Assembly: GCA_022865845.1 (NCBI GenBank)
Contig: JALHUC010000207.1
Span: 1 to 8,936, forward strand
From: a bacterium
Lineage (GTDB): Bacteria; BMS3Abin14
Reading direction: 5' to 3'
DNA length: 8,936 bases
Each line of letters begins with the position of its first letter. Position 1 is the stretch's first letter. Shown here piece after piece: positions 1-8,807 of the stretch. The position numbers and the translations under genes are program-made. The notes beneath the pieces are model-generated. The model had not been told where the DNA came from, did not search any database, and saw only the letters and a program-made list of their open reading frames with translations.

Positions 1-933
<933 letters not shown>

Positions 934-971
934 AATACGTAAGTACCAATTGCTGAATGCTTAGGGTTGGC

Positions 972-992
972 AGCTGATAGCTGACAGCTTAT
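972..992 (+). repeat. Short heptamer tandem repeat upstream of rpoC
   Basis: Three consecutive seven-base units, AGCTGAT, AGCTGAC and AGCTTAT, occupy 972-992. A decayed fourth unit (AACTGGA, 993-999) runs into the rpoC Shine-Dalgarno sequence. The array is short and could be chance, but a second array with a different heptamer lies at 5486-5506. No coding role is possible here. Confidence 0.55.
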
Positions 993-1006
993 AACTGGAG
1001 GTAATA

Positions 1007-4000
1007 ATGGCTTTGACCGACTTTTACAGTGAGTACTTCGACCGGCCGAAGTATCCCACAAACTTCAACGCCATCAGGCTCAAGCTGGCGTCACCGGAAA
1101 AGATCCGGGCCTGGTCTTATGGCGAAGTCAAGAAGCCCGAGACGATCAATTACCGGACCTTCAAACCGGAACGGGACGGTCTCTTTTGCGCAAAGATATT
1201 CGGTCCCACCAAGGATTACGAATGCAACTGTGGCAAGTACAAAAGGATGAAGCACCGCGGCATCGTTTGTGAGAAGTGTGGTGTCGAGGTGATCCAGTCC
1301 AAAGTACGCAGGGAGAGGCTGGGACACATCGAACTCGCCTCCCCCGTAGCTCACATCTGGTTCATGAAGGGAATTCCAAGCCGAATCGGTCTCATGCTGG
1401 ACATGTCCCTCAGGGAACTGGAGAGGGTCCTGTACTTTGAAGAGTATATTGTGCTCGATCCCGGCCCCGAAGAAACCGGTCTGAAGGAGAACGAACTGCT
1501 CTCGGAGGATCGCTACCGGGAGCTGCGGGAACAGTTTGGTGACAGCTTCATCGCCGGTATGGGAGCCGAATCGGTCAAAGAACTCCTGCTGAGGTTGGAT
1601 CTTGACCTCCTTGCTGTGGACCTCAGGGCCGAGATGCTCGAGACAAACTCCGAGGCCCGACGTAAGAAGGTGGTCAAAAGGCTCAAAACGGTGGAGTCGT
1701 TCAGAGGATCGGGGAACAAGCCTGAGTGGATGATCCTCGATGTTATTCCCGTGCTTCCTCCGGAGCTGCGTCCCCTGGTACCACTGGACGGAGGCCGCTT
1801 CGCAACCTCGGACCTCAACGACCTGTACCGAAGGGTCATCAACAGAAATAATCGTCTTAAGAGGCTCATGGAACTCCGGGCTCCGGAGATCATTGTCCGC
1901 AACGAAAAAAGGATGCTCCAGGAAGCTGTGGATGCCCTGTTTGACAACGGAAGGCGCGGGCGTCCCATTGTAGGTTCCAACAAACGGCCCCTCAAATCTC
2001 TCTCGGACAGCCTGAAGGGGAAGCAGGGGCGGTTCCGGCAGAACCTGCTGGGCAAGCGCGTTGACTATTCCGGAAGGAGCGTCATCGTCGTCGGTCCCGA
2101 ACTCAAGCTTCATCAATGCGGCATTCCCAAGAAGATGGCGCTGGAGCTGTTCAAGCCGTTCATCTACCACAAGCTCGAGCTGTACGAGCATGTTACGACA
2201 ATAAAAAGCGCCAAAAAGATGGTGGAGAAGGAGAGGCCTGAGGTGTGGGATGTCCTCGACGAAGTGATCCAGGATCATCCCATAATGCTGAATCGGGCGC
2301 CTACGCTGCACCGCCTTGGTATCCAGGCTTTCGAGCCGGTCCTCATTGAAGGTAAGGCCATCCAGCTGCATCCTCTTGTCTGCGCTGCTTTCAACGCAGA
2401 CTTCGACGGTGACCAGATGGCGGTTCACGTGCCTCTTTCCCTTGAGGCCCAGATGGAGTGCCGGACCCTTATGCTGGCTACCAACAACATTCTTTCCCCG
2501 GCTAACGGCCGGCCCATAGTGGTTCCGACCCAGGATATCGTACTGGGGATCTACTGGATGACCAAGGAAAGGCCAAAATCCAGAGGCGATGGAATGGTGT
2601 TCCCCAGCTTTGATGCAGTGCGGATGGCCTATGACAGGGATGTCGTCGTCCTTCAGGCAGGCATCAAGGTGCGCTTTGAAGGGGAAATGATCGACACCAC
2701 AGTGGGACGGGTCCTGGTCTACGATATCGTTCCGGAAGAAGTCCCATTCTCCATGGTCAACCGGCTTCTCCGGAAGAAGGAATTGGGAGAACTTGTCACC
2801 TACTCATTTATGTGGGCGGGTAACGAGAAAACTATCCACCTGCTGGATAACCTCAAGGCCCTCGGGTTCACCTATGCTACCAAGTCCGGCCTTTCAATCT
2901 GCATCGAAGATATGCACATTCCGCCCAGGAAGGCGGAACTCCTGGATCGCGCTGAATCGGAAGTCACTGAGGTTCAAACGCAATACACCGAAGGTCTTAT
3001 AACCGATGGTGAGCGCTACAACAAAGTCGTTGATATTTGGGCCCAGGTAACGGAAGAGGTGGCCAATGAGGTTATCCGCTCCCTCGAAGAGGAGGGTGTG
3101 GGAGGACAAGGTACCTTCAATTCCATCTACATGATGGCCGATTCCGGGGCAAGGGGTTCCGCTCAGCAGATCCGGCAGTTGGCCGGGATGCGTGGTCTCA
3201 TGGCCAAACCATCGGGAGAGATCATCGAAACTCCTATCCGTGCCAACTTCAGGGAGGGTCTGAAGGTCCTCGAATACTTCATCTCAACCCACGGTGCCCG
3301 TAAAGGACTCGCTGACACGGCCCTTAAAACTGCCAACTCCGGGTACCTCACGCGAAGGCTCGTTGATGTGGCCCAGGAATGCATCGTCTCCATGGATGAC
3401 TGTGAAACACTCGACGGGATCATCGTCACCTCCCTCGTCGAGGGTGGTGAGGTGATCCAGCCCCTCGAGGAACGGATTCTCGGGAGAATGGCTCTGGAAG
3501 ATATCAGGGACCCTGAATCCAATGAGGTGATCGTCAAAGCCTCCGAAGAGATTGACGAGGCAGCGGTTGAGGAGATCGAAAAGCGCGGCCTCGGGTTCGA
3601 GGGCGTGCCCATCAGGTCAGCTCTTACCTGCCGGGCCAGGCGCGGTGTTTGCGCCAAGTGTTACGGACGTGACCTGGCACGCGGTCAGCTCGTGGTAATG
3701 GGTGAGGCAGTCGGTATTATTGCTGCCCAGTCCATCGGAGAACCGGGTACGCAGCTTACCATGAGAACCTTCCATATCGGCGGAACCGCCAGCCGGCATG
3801 TGGAGCAGACCTCACTTGAAGCTCCTATCGACGGGGAACTTCGCTTTATCAACCTTAATATCCTTAAAAACAGGCTGGGCGACCTGGTTGTGATGAACCG
3901 TAATGGTGAGGTTGCCATCGTTGATGAAAACGGTCGAGAAAAGAAGAAATACCCGGTCATTTACGGGGCCAGATTCAAGGTTGGTGACGGAGGTAAGGTG

Positions 4001-5122
4001 ACAAAGGGGATGCTTCTTGCCGAATGGGACCCCTTCAGCACTCCAATTCTCACTGAGGTGGGCGGCAAGATCAAATTCGGTGACATCCGTGAAGGCGTGA
4101 CCATGAAGGAACAGGTAGACGAGGTCACCGGTATCGCTTCCAAGGTGATCACCGAATACCAGGGTACTGATTACAAACCCAGGGTTTCCGTCAAGGACGC
4201 GGAAGGCAAAACTCTCAAGGTGCCTGGTACCAAATCTACGGCACGGTACTTCATGCCCTCCAACGCTATTGTCATGGTGAACGAAAACGATGATATTCAG
4301 CCCGGTGATATCATTGCCAAGATACCCATCGAGACTACCAAAACAAAAGATATCACAGGCGGTCTCCCCAGAGTTGCAGAGTTGTTCGAGGCCCGGGTGC
4401 CCAAGGAACAGGCTACTATCAGTGAGATCGACGGTGTGGTTTTTTTCGGTCGAGATGTGAAGGGGAAAAGACGGATCGAGGTGCGCCCGGATGTGGGAGA
4501 ACCTCGTGAATACCTTATCCCCAGAGGAAAACATATAAGGGTTCATGAGGGTGACCGTGTTCGTGCTGGTGAACCGCTCATGGACGGTTCGCCCAATCCT
4601 CACGATATCCTCCACGTCCTGGGTGAGAAGGAACTCCAGAAATACCTCGTAAACGAGGTTCAGGAGGTCTACCTGCTGCAGGGTGTCAAGATCAACGACA
4701 AACATATCGAGGTGATCATCCGCCAGATGCTCAGCAAGGTCCGGATAGAAGAGGTTGGTGACACACGCTTCATGGTGGGTGAGCAGCTTGACCGCCCGGA
4801 TTTCGCAACGGAGAACGAGCGCGTAATGATTGATGGCGGAAGAGCGGCCACCGGAAAACCTATCCTTCAGGGGATCACCAAGGCTGCGCTAAATACGGAG
4901 AGCTACTTTTCGGCGGCCTCTTTCCAGGAGACGACCAGGGTGCTCACCGAAGCCAGTATCTCCGGCAAGGTCGATCACCTTCGCGGGCTCAAGGAGAACA
5001 TCATCGTGGGTCGCCTTATCCCGGCCGGTACCGGACTTAAACGCTACCAGGCCACGGGTGCAATACCCTCCGAGATCTCAGATGAGGTAAAGCAGGTCAT
5101 TAAGGAGAAAGAGGGGGCGTAG
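1007..5122 (+). CDS. rpoC: DNA-directed RNA polymerase subunit beta'
   Basis: This is the complete catalytic beta' subunit of RNA polymerase, 1371 residues (E. coli 1407). The ATG at 1007 is preceded by TGGAGGT at 996-1002 and gives a normal N-terminus. Visible features in order are the first zinc site with Cys73, Cys75, Cys88 and Cys91, and the catalytic NADFDGD motif at 463-469, whose Asp465, Asp467 and Asp469 hold the active-site magnesium. The second zinc site follows with Cys799, Cys875, Cys882 and Cys885. The trigger-loop segment [10 protein letters not shown] carries Met919, Arg920 and His923, equivalent to E. coli M932, R933 and H936. About 185 residues (roughly 930-1113) between the trigger-loop arms correspond to the SI3 insertion of Gram-negative beta'. 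[16 protein letters not shown] resumes at 1115. The conserved C-terminal [19 protein letters not shown] is present. The gene follows rpoB after 90 bases and ends just before a strong terminator. Nothing is missing or broken. Confidence 0.99.
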   Translation: MALTDFYSEYFDRPKYPTNFNAIRLKLASPEKIRAWSYGEVKKPETINYRTFKPERDGLFCAKIFGPTKDYECNCGKYKRMKHRGIVCEKCGVEVIQSKVRRERLGHIELASPVAHIWFMKGIPSRIGLMLDMSLRELERVLYFEEYIVLDPGPEETGLKENELLSEDRYRELREQFGDSFIAGMGAESVKELLLRLDLDLLAVDLRAEMLETNSEARRKKVVKRLKTVESFRGSGNKPEWMILDVIPVLPPELRPLVPLDGGRFATSDLNDLYRRVINRNNRLKRLMELRAPEIIVRNEKRMLQEAVDALFDNGRRGRPIVGSNKRPLKSLSDSLKGKQGRFRQNLLGKRVDYSGRSVIVVGPELKLHQCGIPKKMALELFKPFIYHKLELYEHVTTIKSAKKMVEKERPEVWDVLDEVIQDHPIMLNRAPTLHRLGIQAFEPVLIEGKAIQLHPLVCAAFNADFDGDQMAVHVPLSLEAQMECRTLMLATNNILSPANGRPIVVPTQDIVLGIYWMTKERPKSRGDGMVFPSFDAVRMAYDRDVVVLQAGIKVRFEGEMIDTTVGRVLVYDIVPEEVPFSMVNRLLRKKELGELVTYSFMWAGNEKTIHLLDNLKALGFTYATKSGLSICIEDMHIPPRKAELLDRAESEVTEVQTQYTEGLITDGERYNKVVDIWAQVTEEVANEVIRSLEEEGVGGQGTFNSIYMMADSGARGSAQQIRQLAGMRGLMAKPSGEIIETPIRANFREGLKVLEYFISTHGARKGLADTALKTANSGYLTRRLVDVAQECIVSMDDCETLDGIIVTSLVEGGEVIQPLEERILGRMALEDIRDPESNEVIVKASEEIDEAAVEEIEKRGLGFEGVPIRSALTCRARRGVCAKCYGRDLARGQLVVMGEAVGIIAAQSIGEPGTQLTMRTFHIGGTASRHVEQTSLEAPIDGELRFINLNILKNRLGDLVVMNRNGEVAIVDENGREKKKYPVIYGARFKVGDGGKVTKGMLLAEWDPFSTPILTEVGGKIKFGDIREGVTMKEQVDEVTGIASKVITEYQGTDYKPRVSVKDAEGKTLKVPGTKSTARYFMPSNAIVMVNENDDIQPGDIIAKIPIETTKTKDITGGLPRVAELFEARVPKEQATISEIDGVVFFGRDVKGKRRIEVRPDVGEPREYLIPRGKHIRVHEGDRVRAGEPLMDGSPNPHDILHVLGEKELQKYLVNEVQEVYLLQGVKINDKHIEVIIRQMLSKVRIEEVGDTRFMVGEQLDRPDFATENERVMIDGGRAATGKPILQGITKAALNTESYFSAASFQETTRVLTEASISGKVDHLRGLKENIIVGRLIPAGTGLKRYQATGAIPSEISDEVKQVIKEKEGA

Positions 5123-5142
5123 GCACCACAATCATTCCTTTA

Positions 5143-5178
5143 AAAATCGCGGGTTGTCGAAAGGTAACCCGCGATTTT
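5143..5178 (+). terminator. Rho-independent terminator of the rpoBC operon
   Basis: A perfect 13-bp inverted repeat (AAAATCGCGGGTT at 5143-5155, AACCCGCGATTTT at 5166-5178) encloses a 10-base loop. The right arm ends in TTTT and is followed by ATTG. It begins 20 bases after the rpoC stop. The G+C-rich core with an A-rich left arm and T-rich right arm is the classic intrinsic terminator form. The A-run on the left could also make it work for transcripts arriving from the other side. Confidence 0.93.
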
Positions 5179-5240
5179 ATTGTCAGGAATCGGGTGGTGC
5201 CCGTGAACAATGATCGGTGGTAGGAACAGGTAGATCTGAA

Positions 5241-5423
5241 CTAGCCCGCACTTCTCACCAGCCTTCTACTGCGGCGGCGGATACGGGCATGTCTCCTGCG
5301 TTGCGCTCGGTCGGGCTCCTCGACGTAGTGTCAACTACGCCTGCGGGGCCCTCGGTCGCGCGCCTTGTATCCACACCCGTCTACGCCGCCTCGCGACGAA
5401 CCCTGGTGAGAAATGCGGGCTAG
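5241..5423. repeat. 183-base concentric palindromic element (candidate MITE or REP-type repeat)
   Basis: The ends are 21-base inverted repeats matching at 20 positions: CTAGCCCGCAcTTCTCACCAG at 5241-5261, and its near-complement at 5403-5423. Inside, further arms share the same centre near 5331.5-5332: GGCGGC 5273-5278 with GCCGCC 5385-5390, ACGGG 5283-5287 with CCCGT 5376-5380, and GGGC 5313-5316 with GCCC 5348-5351. The apex is CGTAGT 5324-5329 with ACTACG 5334-5339 around a four-base loop. The element is more G+C-rich than its flanks and both borders end in CTAG. This looks like a non-autonomous palindromic mobile or dispersed repeat, able to form a long imperfect hairpin or cruciform. The geometry is seen directly; mobility is inference, since only one copy is in the window. 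Confidence 0.75.
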
Positions 5424-5442
5424 GATGACCTTTTTTGGGGGA

Positions 5443-5478
5443 CTAGGAGTCTGAATGGATATTCCGACAGTCTCCTAG
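5443..5478. repeat. Imperfect hairpin next to the palindromic element
   Basis: CTAGGAG (5443-5449) is the exact complement of CTCCTAG (5472-5478). Further pairing is possible after a mismatch: CTG 5451-5453 with CAG 5468-5470, and AAT 5454-5456 with ATT 5461-5463 around GGAT. It lies 20 bases past the large palindrome, after a TTTTTT run at 5431-5436. It may be part of the same insertion history or a weak terminator. Its role is unknown. Confidence 0.45.
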
Positions 5479-5485
5479 AAGCTCC

Positions 5486-5506
5486 TTTACCGTTTACCGA
5501 TTACCA
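5486..5506. repeat. Short heptamer tandem repeat upstream of the str promoter
   Basis: Two identical units TTTACCG (5486-5492 and 5493-5499) are followed by ATTACCA (5500-5506), a third copy with two changes. The period of seven matches the array before rpoC (972-992), although the unit sequence differs. The last base overlaps the long inverted repeat that follows. Confidence 0.55.
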
Positions 5507-5544
5507 AACGGTGAACTTTAAATTATTGTTAAAGTTCACAGTTT
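5506..5544. promoter_or_regulatory. Long inverted repeat abutting the str promoter (possible operator)
   Basis: Sixteen bases at 5506-5521 match the reverse complement of 5529-5544 at 15 positions (the mismatch is G5510 against A5540). They enclose a seven-base A+T-rich centre. The inner 11 bp, GTGAACTTTAA with TTAAAGTTCAC, are perfect. The repeat ends five bases before the -35 hexamer of the presumed rpsL promoter. It could bind a dimeric transcription factor, or form an RNA hairpin stopping read-through from upstream, although only TTT and then C residues follow. No known operator consensus was recognised. Confidence 0.6.
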
Positions 5545-5549
5545 CCCCC

Positions 5550-5578
5550 TTGACAAACACCTCTATGGCCGATAAAGT
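5550..5578 (+). promoter_or_regulatory. Sigma70-type promoter of the str operon
   Basis: A perfect -35 hexamer TTGACA (5550-5555) is followed, after exactly 17 bases, by TAAAGT (5573-5578), which matches four of six positions of TATAAT. Transcription would start near 5585, giving an rpsL leader of about 215 bases. The position fits: it is downstream of the rpoC terminator and upstream of four translation genes that need strong expression. The start site is inferred from spacing alone. Confidence 0.7.
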
Positions 5579-5584
5579 CATCGA

Positions 5585-5800
5585 GTTTTCCCTAGAGCGG
5601 ATATCTGCCTTATTTAAGGAGTGATCCGTAAAGAATTACCGGTTCATTTCAAAGAGTTACAAGTTTTACGAACCGGAGGATGGGGAGCTGGCACGGTCCT
5701 GATAAGGTAGGAACGTGCCGCTAAAGGCTCCTTTCGCCCTTTGAGGGGCATTTCGTGCAGGGCTGACCCTGAACTCTGGGGTCGAAACGAGGAGTAGAAC
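5585..5800 (+). promoter_or_regulatory. Structured 5' leader of the rpsL mRNA
   Basis: Several helices can be read in this leader. CGGAT 5598-5602 pairs with ATCCG 5624-5628, and CCGGTTC 5639-5645 with GAACCGG 5670-5676. A layered stem follows: GGAGC 5684-5688 with GCTCC 5727-5731, GGCACG 5690-5695 with CGTGCC 5714-5719, and TCCT 5697-5700 with AGGA 5709-5712 around an eight-base loop. Near the ribosome binding site, CAGGG 5758-5762 pairs with CCCTG 5767-5771. Alternatively, GACCC 5765-5769 pairs with GGGTC 5779-5783; the two compete for the same C residues. The Shine-Dalgarno GAGGAG is at 5789-5794. Such a leader suggests feedback control by a ribosomal protein, possibly S7 or S12, but no known leader motif was recognised. 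Confidence 0.5.
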
Positions 5801-6172
5801 ATGCCGACATTGAACCAGTTGGTGAGAAAAAGCCGGAAGAAAATTGTCAAGAAGTCTAAAACTCCGGCAATGCAGGGGTGCCCGCAAAAGCGAGGCGTCT
5901 GCACGCGGGTCTATACGACGACCCCCAAGAAACCGAACTCAGCGCTCCGGAAAGTCGCACGTGTGAGGCTGACGAACGGTATCGAGGTTACCTCCTATAT
6001 CCCCGGTGTGGGACACAACTTGCAGGAGCACTCGGTTGTTCTTATTCGTGGAGGCAGAGTCAAGGATTTGCCCGGTGTTCGCTACCACATTGTTCGCGGG
6101 ACGCTGGATACAGCTGGTGTGGCCGACAGACGACAGAGTCGGTCGAAATACGGGGCCAAGAGGCCAAAGTAA
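5801..6172 (+). CDS. rpsL: 30S ribosomal protein S12
   Basis: S12 sits at the decoding centre of the small ribosomal subunit, contacts 16S rRNA helices 18, 27 and 44, and helps control reading accuracy. The product is 123 residues (E. coli 124). The ATG at 5801 follows GAGGAG with six bases between. The N-terminal arm (about 1-25) is lysine-rich. The signature [20 protein letters not shown] spans 27-46, and [14 protein letters not shown] lies at 83-96. Lys43 and Lys88, where common streptomycin-resistance changes fall, carry the wild-type residue, so no resistance is indicated at these sites. Asp89 is the residue methylthiolated by RimO in E. coli. The gene leads the str operon; rpsG starts 15 bases after its TAA stop. 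Confidence 0.99.
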   Translation: MPTLNQLVRKSRKKIVKKSKTPAMQGCPQKRGVCTRVYTTTPKKPNSALRKVARVRLTNGIEVTSYIPGVGHNLQEHSVVLIRGGRVKDLPGVRYHIVRGTLDTAGVADRRQSRSKYGAKRPK

Positions 6173-6657
<485 letters not shown>

Positions 6658-6658
<1 letters not shown>

Positions 6659-6693
6659 AGGAGGCGGCAGACGCGTAGCGTCGCTGAACTATT
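6658..6693 (+). promoter_or_regulatory. Unusual fusA translation start region: distant Shine-Dalgarno with hairpin between
   Basis: The only strong Shine-Dalgarno match before fusA is GAGGAGG at 6658-6664, overlapping the rpsG stop. That is 29 bases from the GTG at 6694, against a usual gap of 5-9. Between them GACGC (6670-6674) pairs with GCGTC (6678-6682) around GTA, and two further pairs (CA 6668-6669 with TG 6685-6686) form across a two-base bulge. Folding 6668-6686 away leaves about ten bases between the two signals. A frame stop (TGA at 6685) rules out a start upstream except ATT at 6691. Translational coupling to rpsG is the alternative. Confidence 0.5.
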
Positions 6694-8769
6694 GTGGCAA
6701 GGCTGTATCAACTAAAAAATCACAGGAATATTGGCATCATGGCTCACATTGATGCCGGCAAAACCACCACCACCGAGAGAATCCTCTTCTACACGGGAGT
6801 ATCCCACAAGATGGGCGAGGTCCATGATGGCGCAGCTGTTATGGACTGGATGGAGCAGGAGCGCGGCATTACAATTACCTCTGCCGCTACCACCACCTAC
6901 TGGAAAGACACCCGCATCAATATTATCGACACCCCTGGACACGTTGATTTTACCGTTGAGGTGGAAAGATCACTTCGTGTTCTTGATGGGGCTGTAGCGG
7001 TATTCTGTTCGGTAGGGGGTGTAGAGCCACAGTCGGAAACGGTGTGGCGTCAGGCCGATAAATACAAGGTTCCCAGGATCGCCTTTATCAACAAGATGGA
7101 CCGCGTCGGTGCTGATTTTGCAAGGGTTGTCGGGATGATAAAGAGCCGTCTCGGGGCCGCCGCCGTCCCTATTCAGTTACCGGTCGGGGCGGAGGACCAC
7201 TTTGGTGGTGTCATCGATCTCGTACAAGAAGTTATGTACACCTTTGATGATTCAGTCCTTGGGGCCACCATGGAGGAAAAGCCTATCCCGGAGGAGATGG
7301 CCGATGAGGTCGCTGCCGCCCGGGAGTTTCTCATTGAATCCCTGGCTGACGTGGACGAAAGTCTCATGGAAAGTTATGTGGAAGGCCTCCCGATCGACCG
7401 TGATCACATGAAATCTGTCATCCGCAAAGCCACCCTTGAAATGGCCATAGTGCCGGTCCTGTGTGGGAGCGCTTTTAAGAACAAAGGCGTTCAGCCCCTT
7501 CTGGATGCTGTAGTGGATTACCTCCCGTCACCACTGGATGCCCCTGAGATAATCGGACGTCTCGTTGATAGTGATGGTGAAGTTTCAGTAAGTGCTGACG
7601 ATGATGCCCCGTTTTCCGCTCTGGCTTTCAAGATCATGACCGACCCCTTTGTCGGTCACCTCACCTTCATCAGGATCTATTCGGGACATCTGGCTGCCGG
7701 CAGTTATCTGCTTAACGCCACCTCAGGCAGGAAAGAACGTATCGGAAGGCTCCTCAAAATGCACGCCAACAAGCGTGAGGACATCAAGGATGTGTACTCC
7801 GGGGACATCGTCGCCTGTGTGGGACTGTCTAAATGCATGACAGGTGATACTCTCTGTTCTCCCGACAGGCCCATCCTATTGGAGGAAATGGACTTTCCTG
7901 AGCCGGTGATCTCCATTGCGATCGAGCCCAAGACAAAAGCCGACCAGGAGAAGCTTGGTTCTGCTCTACAGAAACTGTCACAGGAAGACCCCACCTTCAA
8001 AGTCACAACCGATGCAGATACCGGGCAGACTCTTATCGCCGGTATGGGCGAACTTCATCTTGAGATCATCGTCGACAGGCTCATGCGTGAATTCAAGGTT
8101 GGTGCCACTGTGGGCCGGCCTCAGGTGGCCTACAGGGAGACGATCACGGCCTCCGTCAAGGTTGAGGCGCGCTTCATTAAACAGTCCGGCGGGCGGGGCC
8201 AATACGGACACGTTTGGCTGGAGATGCAACCCGGCGAAGTCGGGAGCGGAATCGTGTTCGAGAACAAGATCGTGGGTGGAGTTGTCCCCAGGGAGTACAT
8301 CCCCGCTGTCCAGAAAGGTGTCGTGGAAGCCTCCCAGCAGGGAATTCTTGGCGGGTACCCCGTACTGGACGTGAATGTAGCCATTTTCGATGGCTCCTTC
8401 CACGAGGTGGACTCCTCAGAAATGGCCTTTAAAGTGGCAGGTTCCATGGCTTTTAAGGACGGGGCCAGGAGAGCAGGAGCTGTCTTGCTGGAACCCATGA
8501 TGGATGTGGAAGTGGTTGTCCCGGAAGATTACATGGGAGACGTCATGGGGGATCTCAGCAGCCGCAGAGGCAAGGTTTCCAATATGGATGACAGGGCAGG
8601 AGCCAAGGTTATTGACGCCAAGGTTCCCCTTGCAGAGATGTTTGGTTACGCCACGGAGCTCAGGTCCATGACTCAGGGCCGGGCCACGTATACGATGCAT
8701 TTCGCACACTATGAAAAAGTGCCTCAAAATATATCCGAGGAAGTACTCGCCCACTCGGGCGTTGCTTGA
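6694..8769 (+). CDS. fusA: Elongation factor G
   Basis: EF-G is the GTPase that moves tRNAs and mRNA through the ribosome and, with RRF, helps recycle it. The product has 691 residues, the same as Thermus EF-G (E. coli 704). The start is GTG at 6694, chosen because it yields [20 protein letters not shown], aligning with the E. coli MAR... start, and a stop lies three codons upstream. The P-loop AHIDAGKT is at 17-24, switch I RGITIT at 57-62, DTPGH at 79-83 with catalytic His83, NKMD at 133-136, and GSAFKNKG closes the G domain. Domains II to V follow, with [11 protein letters not shown] in domain IV and the conserved [20 protein letters not shown] in domain V. Switch I reads [10 protein letters not shown], two residues shorter than the usual WMEQE(Q/R)ERGITI. 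It resembles the main EF-G type, and no frameshift is seen. tuf follows after 38 bases. Confidence 0.99.
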   Translation: MARLYQLKNHRNIGIMAHIDAGKTTTTERILFYTGVSHKMGEVHDGAAVMDWMEQERGITITSAATTTYWKDTRINIIDTPGHVDFTVEVERSLRVLDGAVAVFCSVGGVEPQSETVWRQADKYKVPRIAFINKMDRVGADFARVVGMIKSRLGAAAVPIQLPVGAEDHFGGVIDLVQEVMYTFDDSVLGATMEEKPIPEEMADEVAAAREFLIESLADVDESLMESYVEGLPIDRDHMKSVIRKATLEMAIVPVLCGSAFKNKGVQPLLDAVVDYLPSPLDAPEIIGRLVDSDGEVSVSADDDAPFSALAFKIMTDPFVGHLTFIRIYSGHLAAGSYLLNATSGRKERIGRLLKMHANKREDIKDVYSGDIVACVGLSKCMTGDTLCSPDRPILLEEMDFPEPVISIAIEPKTKADQEKLGSALQKLSQEDPTFKVTTDADTGQTLIAGMGELHLEIIVDRLMREFKVGATVGRPQVAYRETITASVKVEARFIKQSGGRGQYGHVWLEMQPGEVGSGIVFENKIVGGVVPREYIPAVQKGVVEASQQGILGGYPVLDVNVAIFDGSFHEVDSSEMAFKVAGSMAFKDGARRAGAVLLEPMMDVEVVVPEDYMGDVMGDLSSRRGKVSNMDDRAGAKVIDAKVPLAEMFGYATELRSMTQGRATYTMHFAHYEKVPQNISEEVLAHSGVA

Positions 8770-8807
8770 AGGATCCTTTAAGGGGTTGATTACTCAAGGA
8801 GGAGACA

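Larger units (their letters stand above)
5123..5800. other. Non-coding region between rpoC and rpsL
   Basis: This 678-base gap separates the rpoBC and str transcription units. It holds, in order, the rpoC terminator, a 183-base palindrome, a shorter hairpin, a heptamer repeat, a long inverted repeat, a promoter and the rpsL leader, each listed separately. Apart from a possible 4-bp hairpin (CGGG/CCCG, 5191-5203), nothing is seen in 5181-5240. No open frame here resembles a protein. The one of 68 codons (5217-5423) lies almost wholly within the palindrome and is best explained by its G+C-rich composition. Confidence 0.8.

Noticed and set aside
1091..2428. A 445-codon open frame on the minus strand inside rpoC
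   Set aside because: It is fully antisense to well-conserved rpoC codons, resembles no protein family and has no ribosome binding site I could see. Long antisense frames are common opposite highly expressed G+C-moderate genes.
3812..4705. A 297-codon open frame on the minus strand inside rpoC
   Set aside because: It is a shadow of the SI3 and following coding sequence, with no recognisable domain and no independent signals.
5217..5423. A 68-codon open frame on the plus strand over the palindrome
   Set aside because: It ends exactly with the palindromic element and owes its openness to the G+C-rich repeat. There is no domain, and no convincing start signal.
5565..5624. A 19-codon possible leader peptide beginning MADKVIEF
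   Set aside because: Its ATG lies between the -35 and -10 hexamers, upstream of the inferred transcription start, and it has no Shine-Dalgarno sequence.
5680..5724. A 14-codon possible leader peptide beginning MGSWHG
   Set aside because: GGAGG touches the ATG with no spacing, which does not support initiation, and the bases are better explained by the leader stem.
5644..5904. An 86-codon minus-strand open frame across the leader and start of rpsL
   Set aside because: It overlaps rpsL antisense and the structured leader, and its composition and lack of a domain do not suggest a protein.
5801..6172. Possible streptomycin-resistance change in S12
   Set aside because: Lys43 and Lys88 and their surrounding motifs are wild type.
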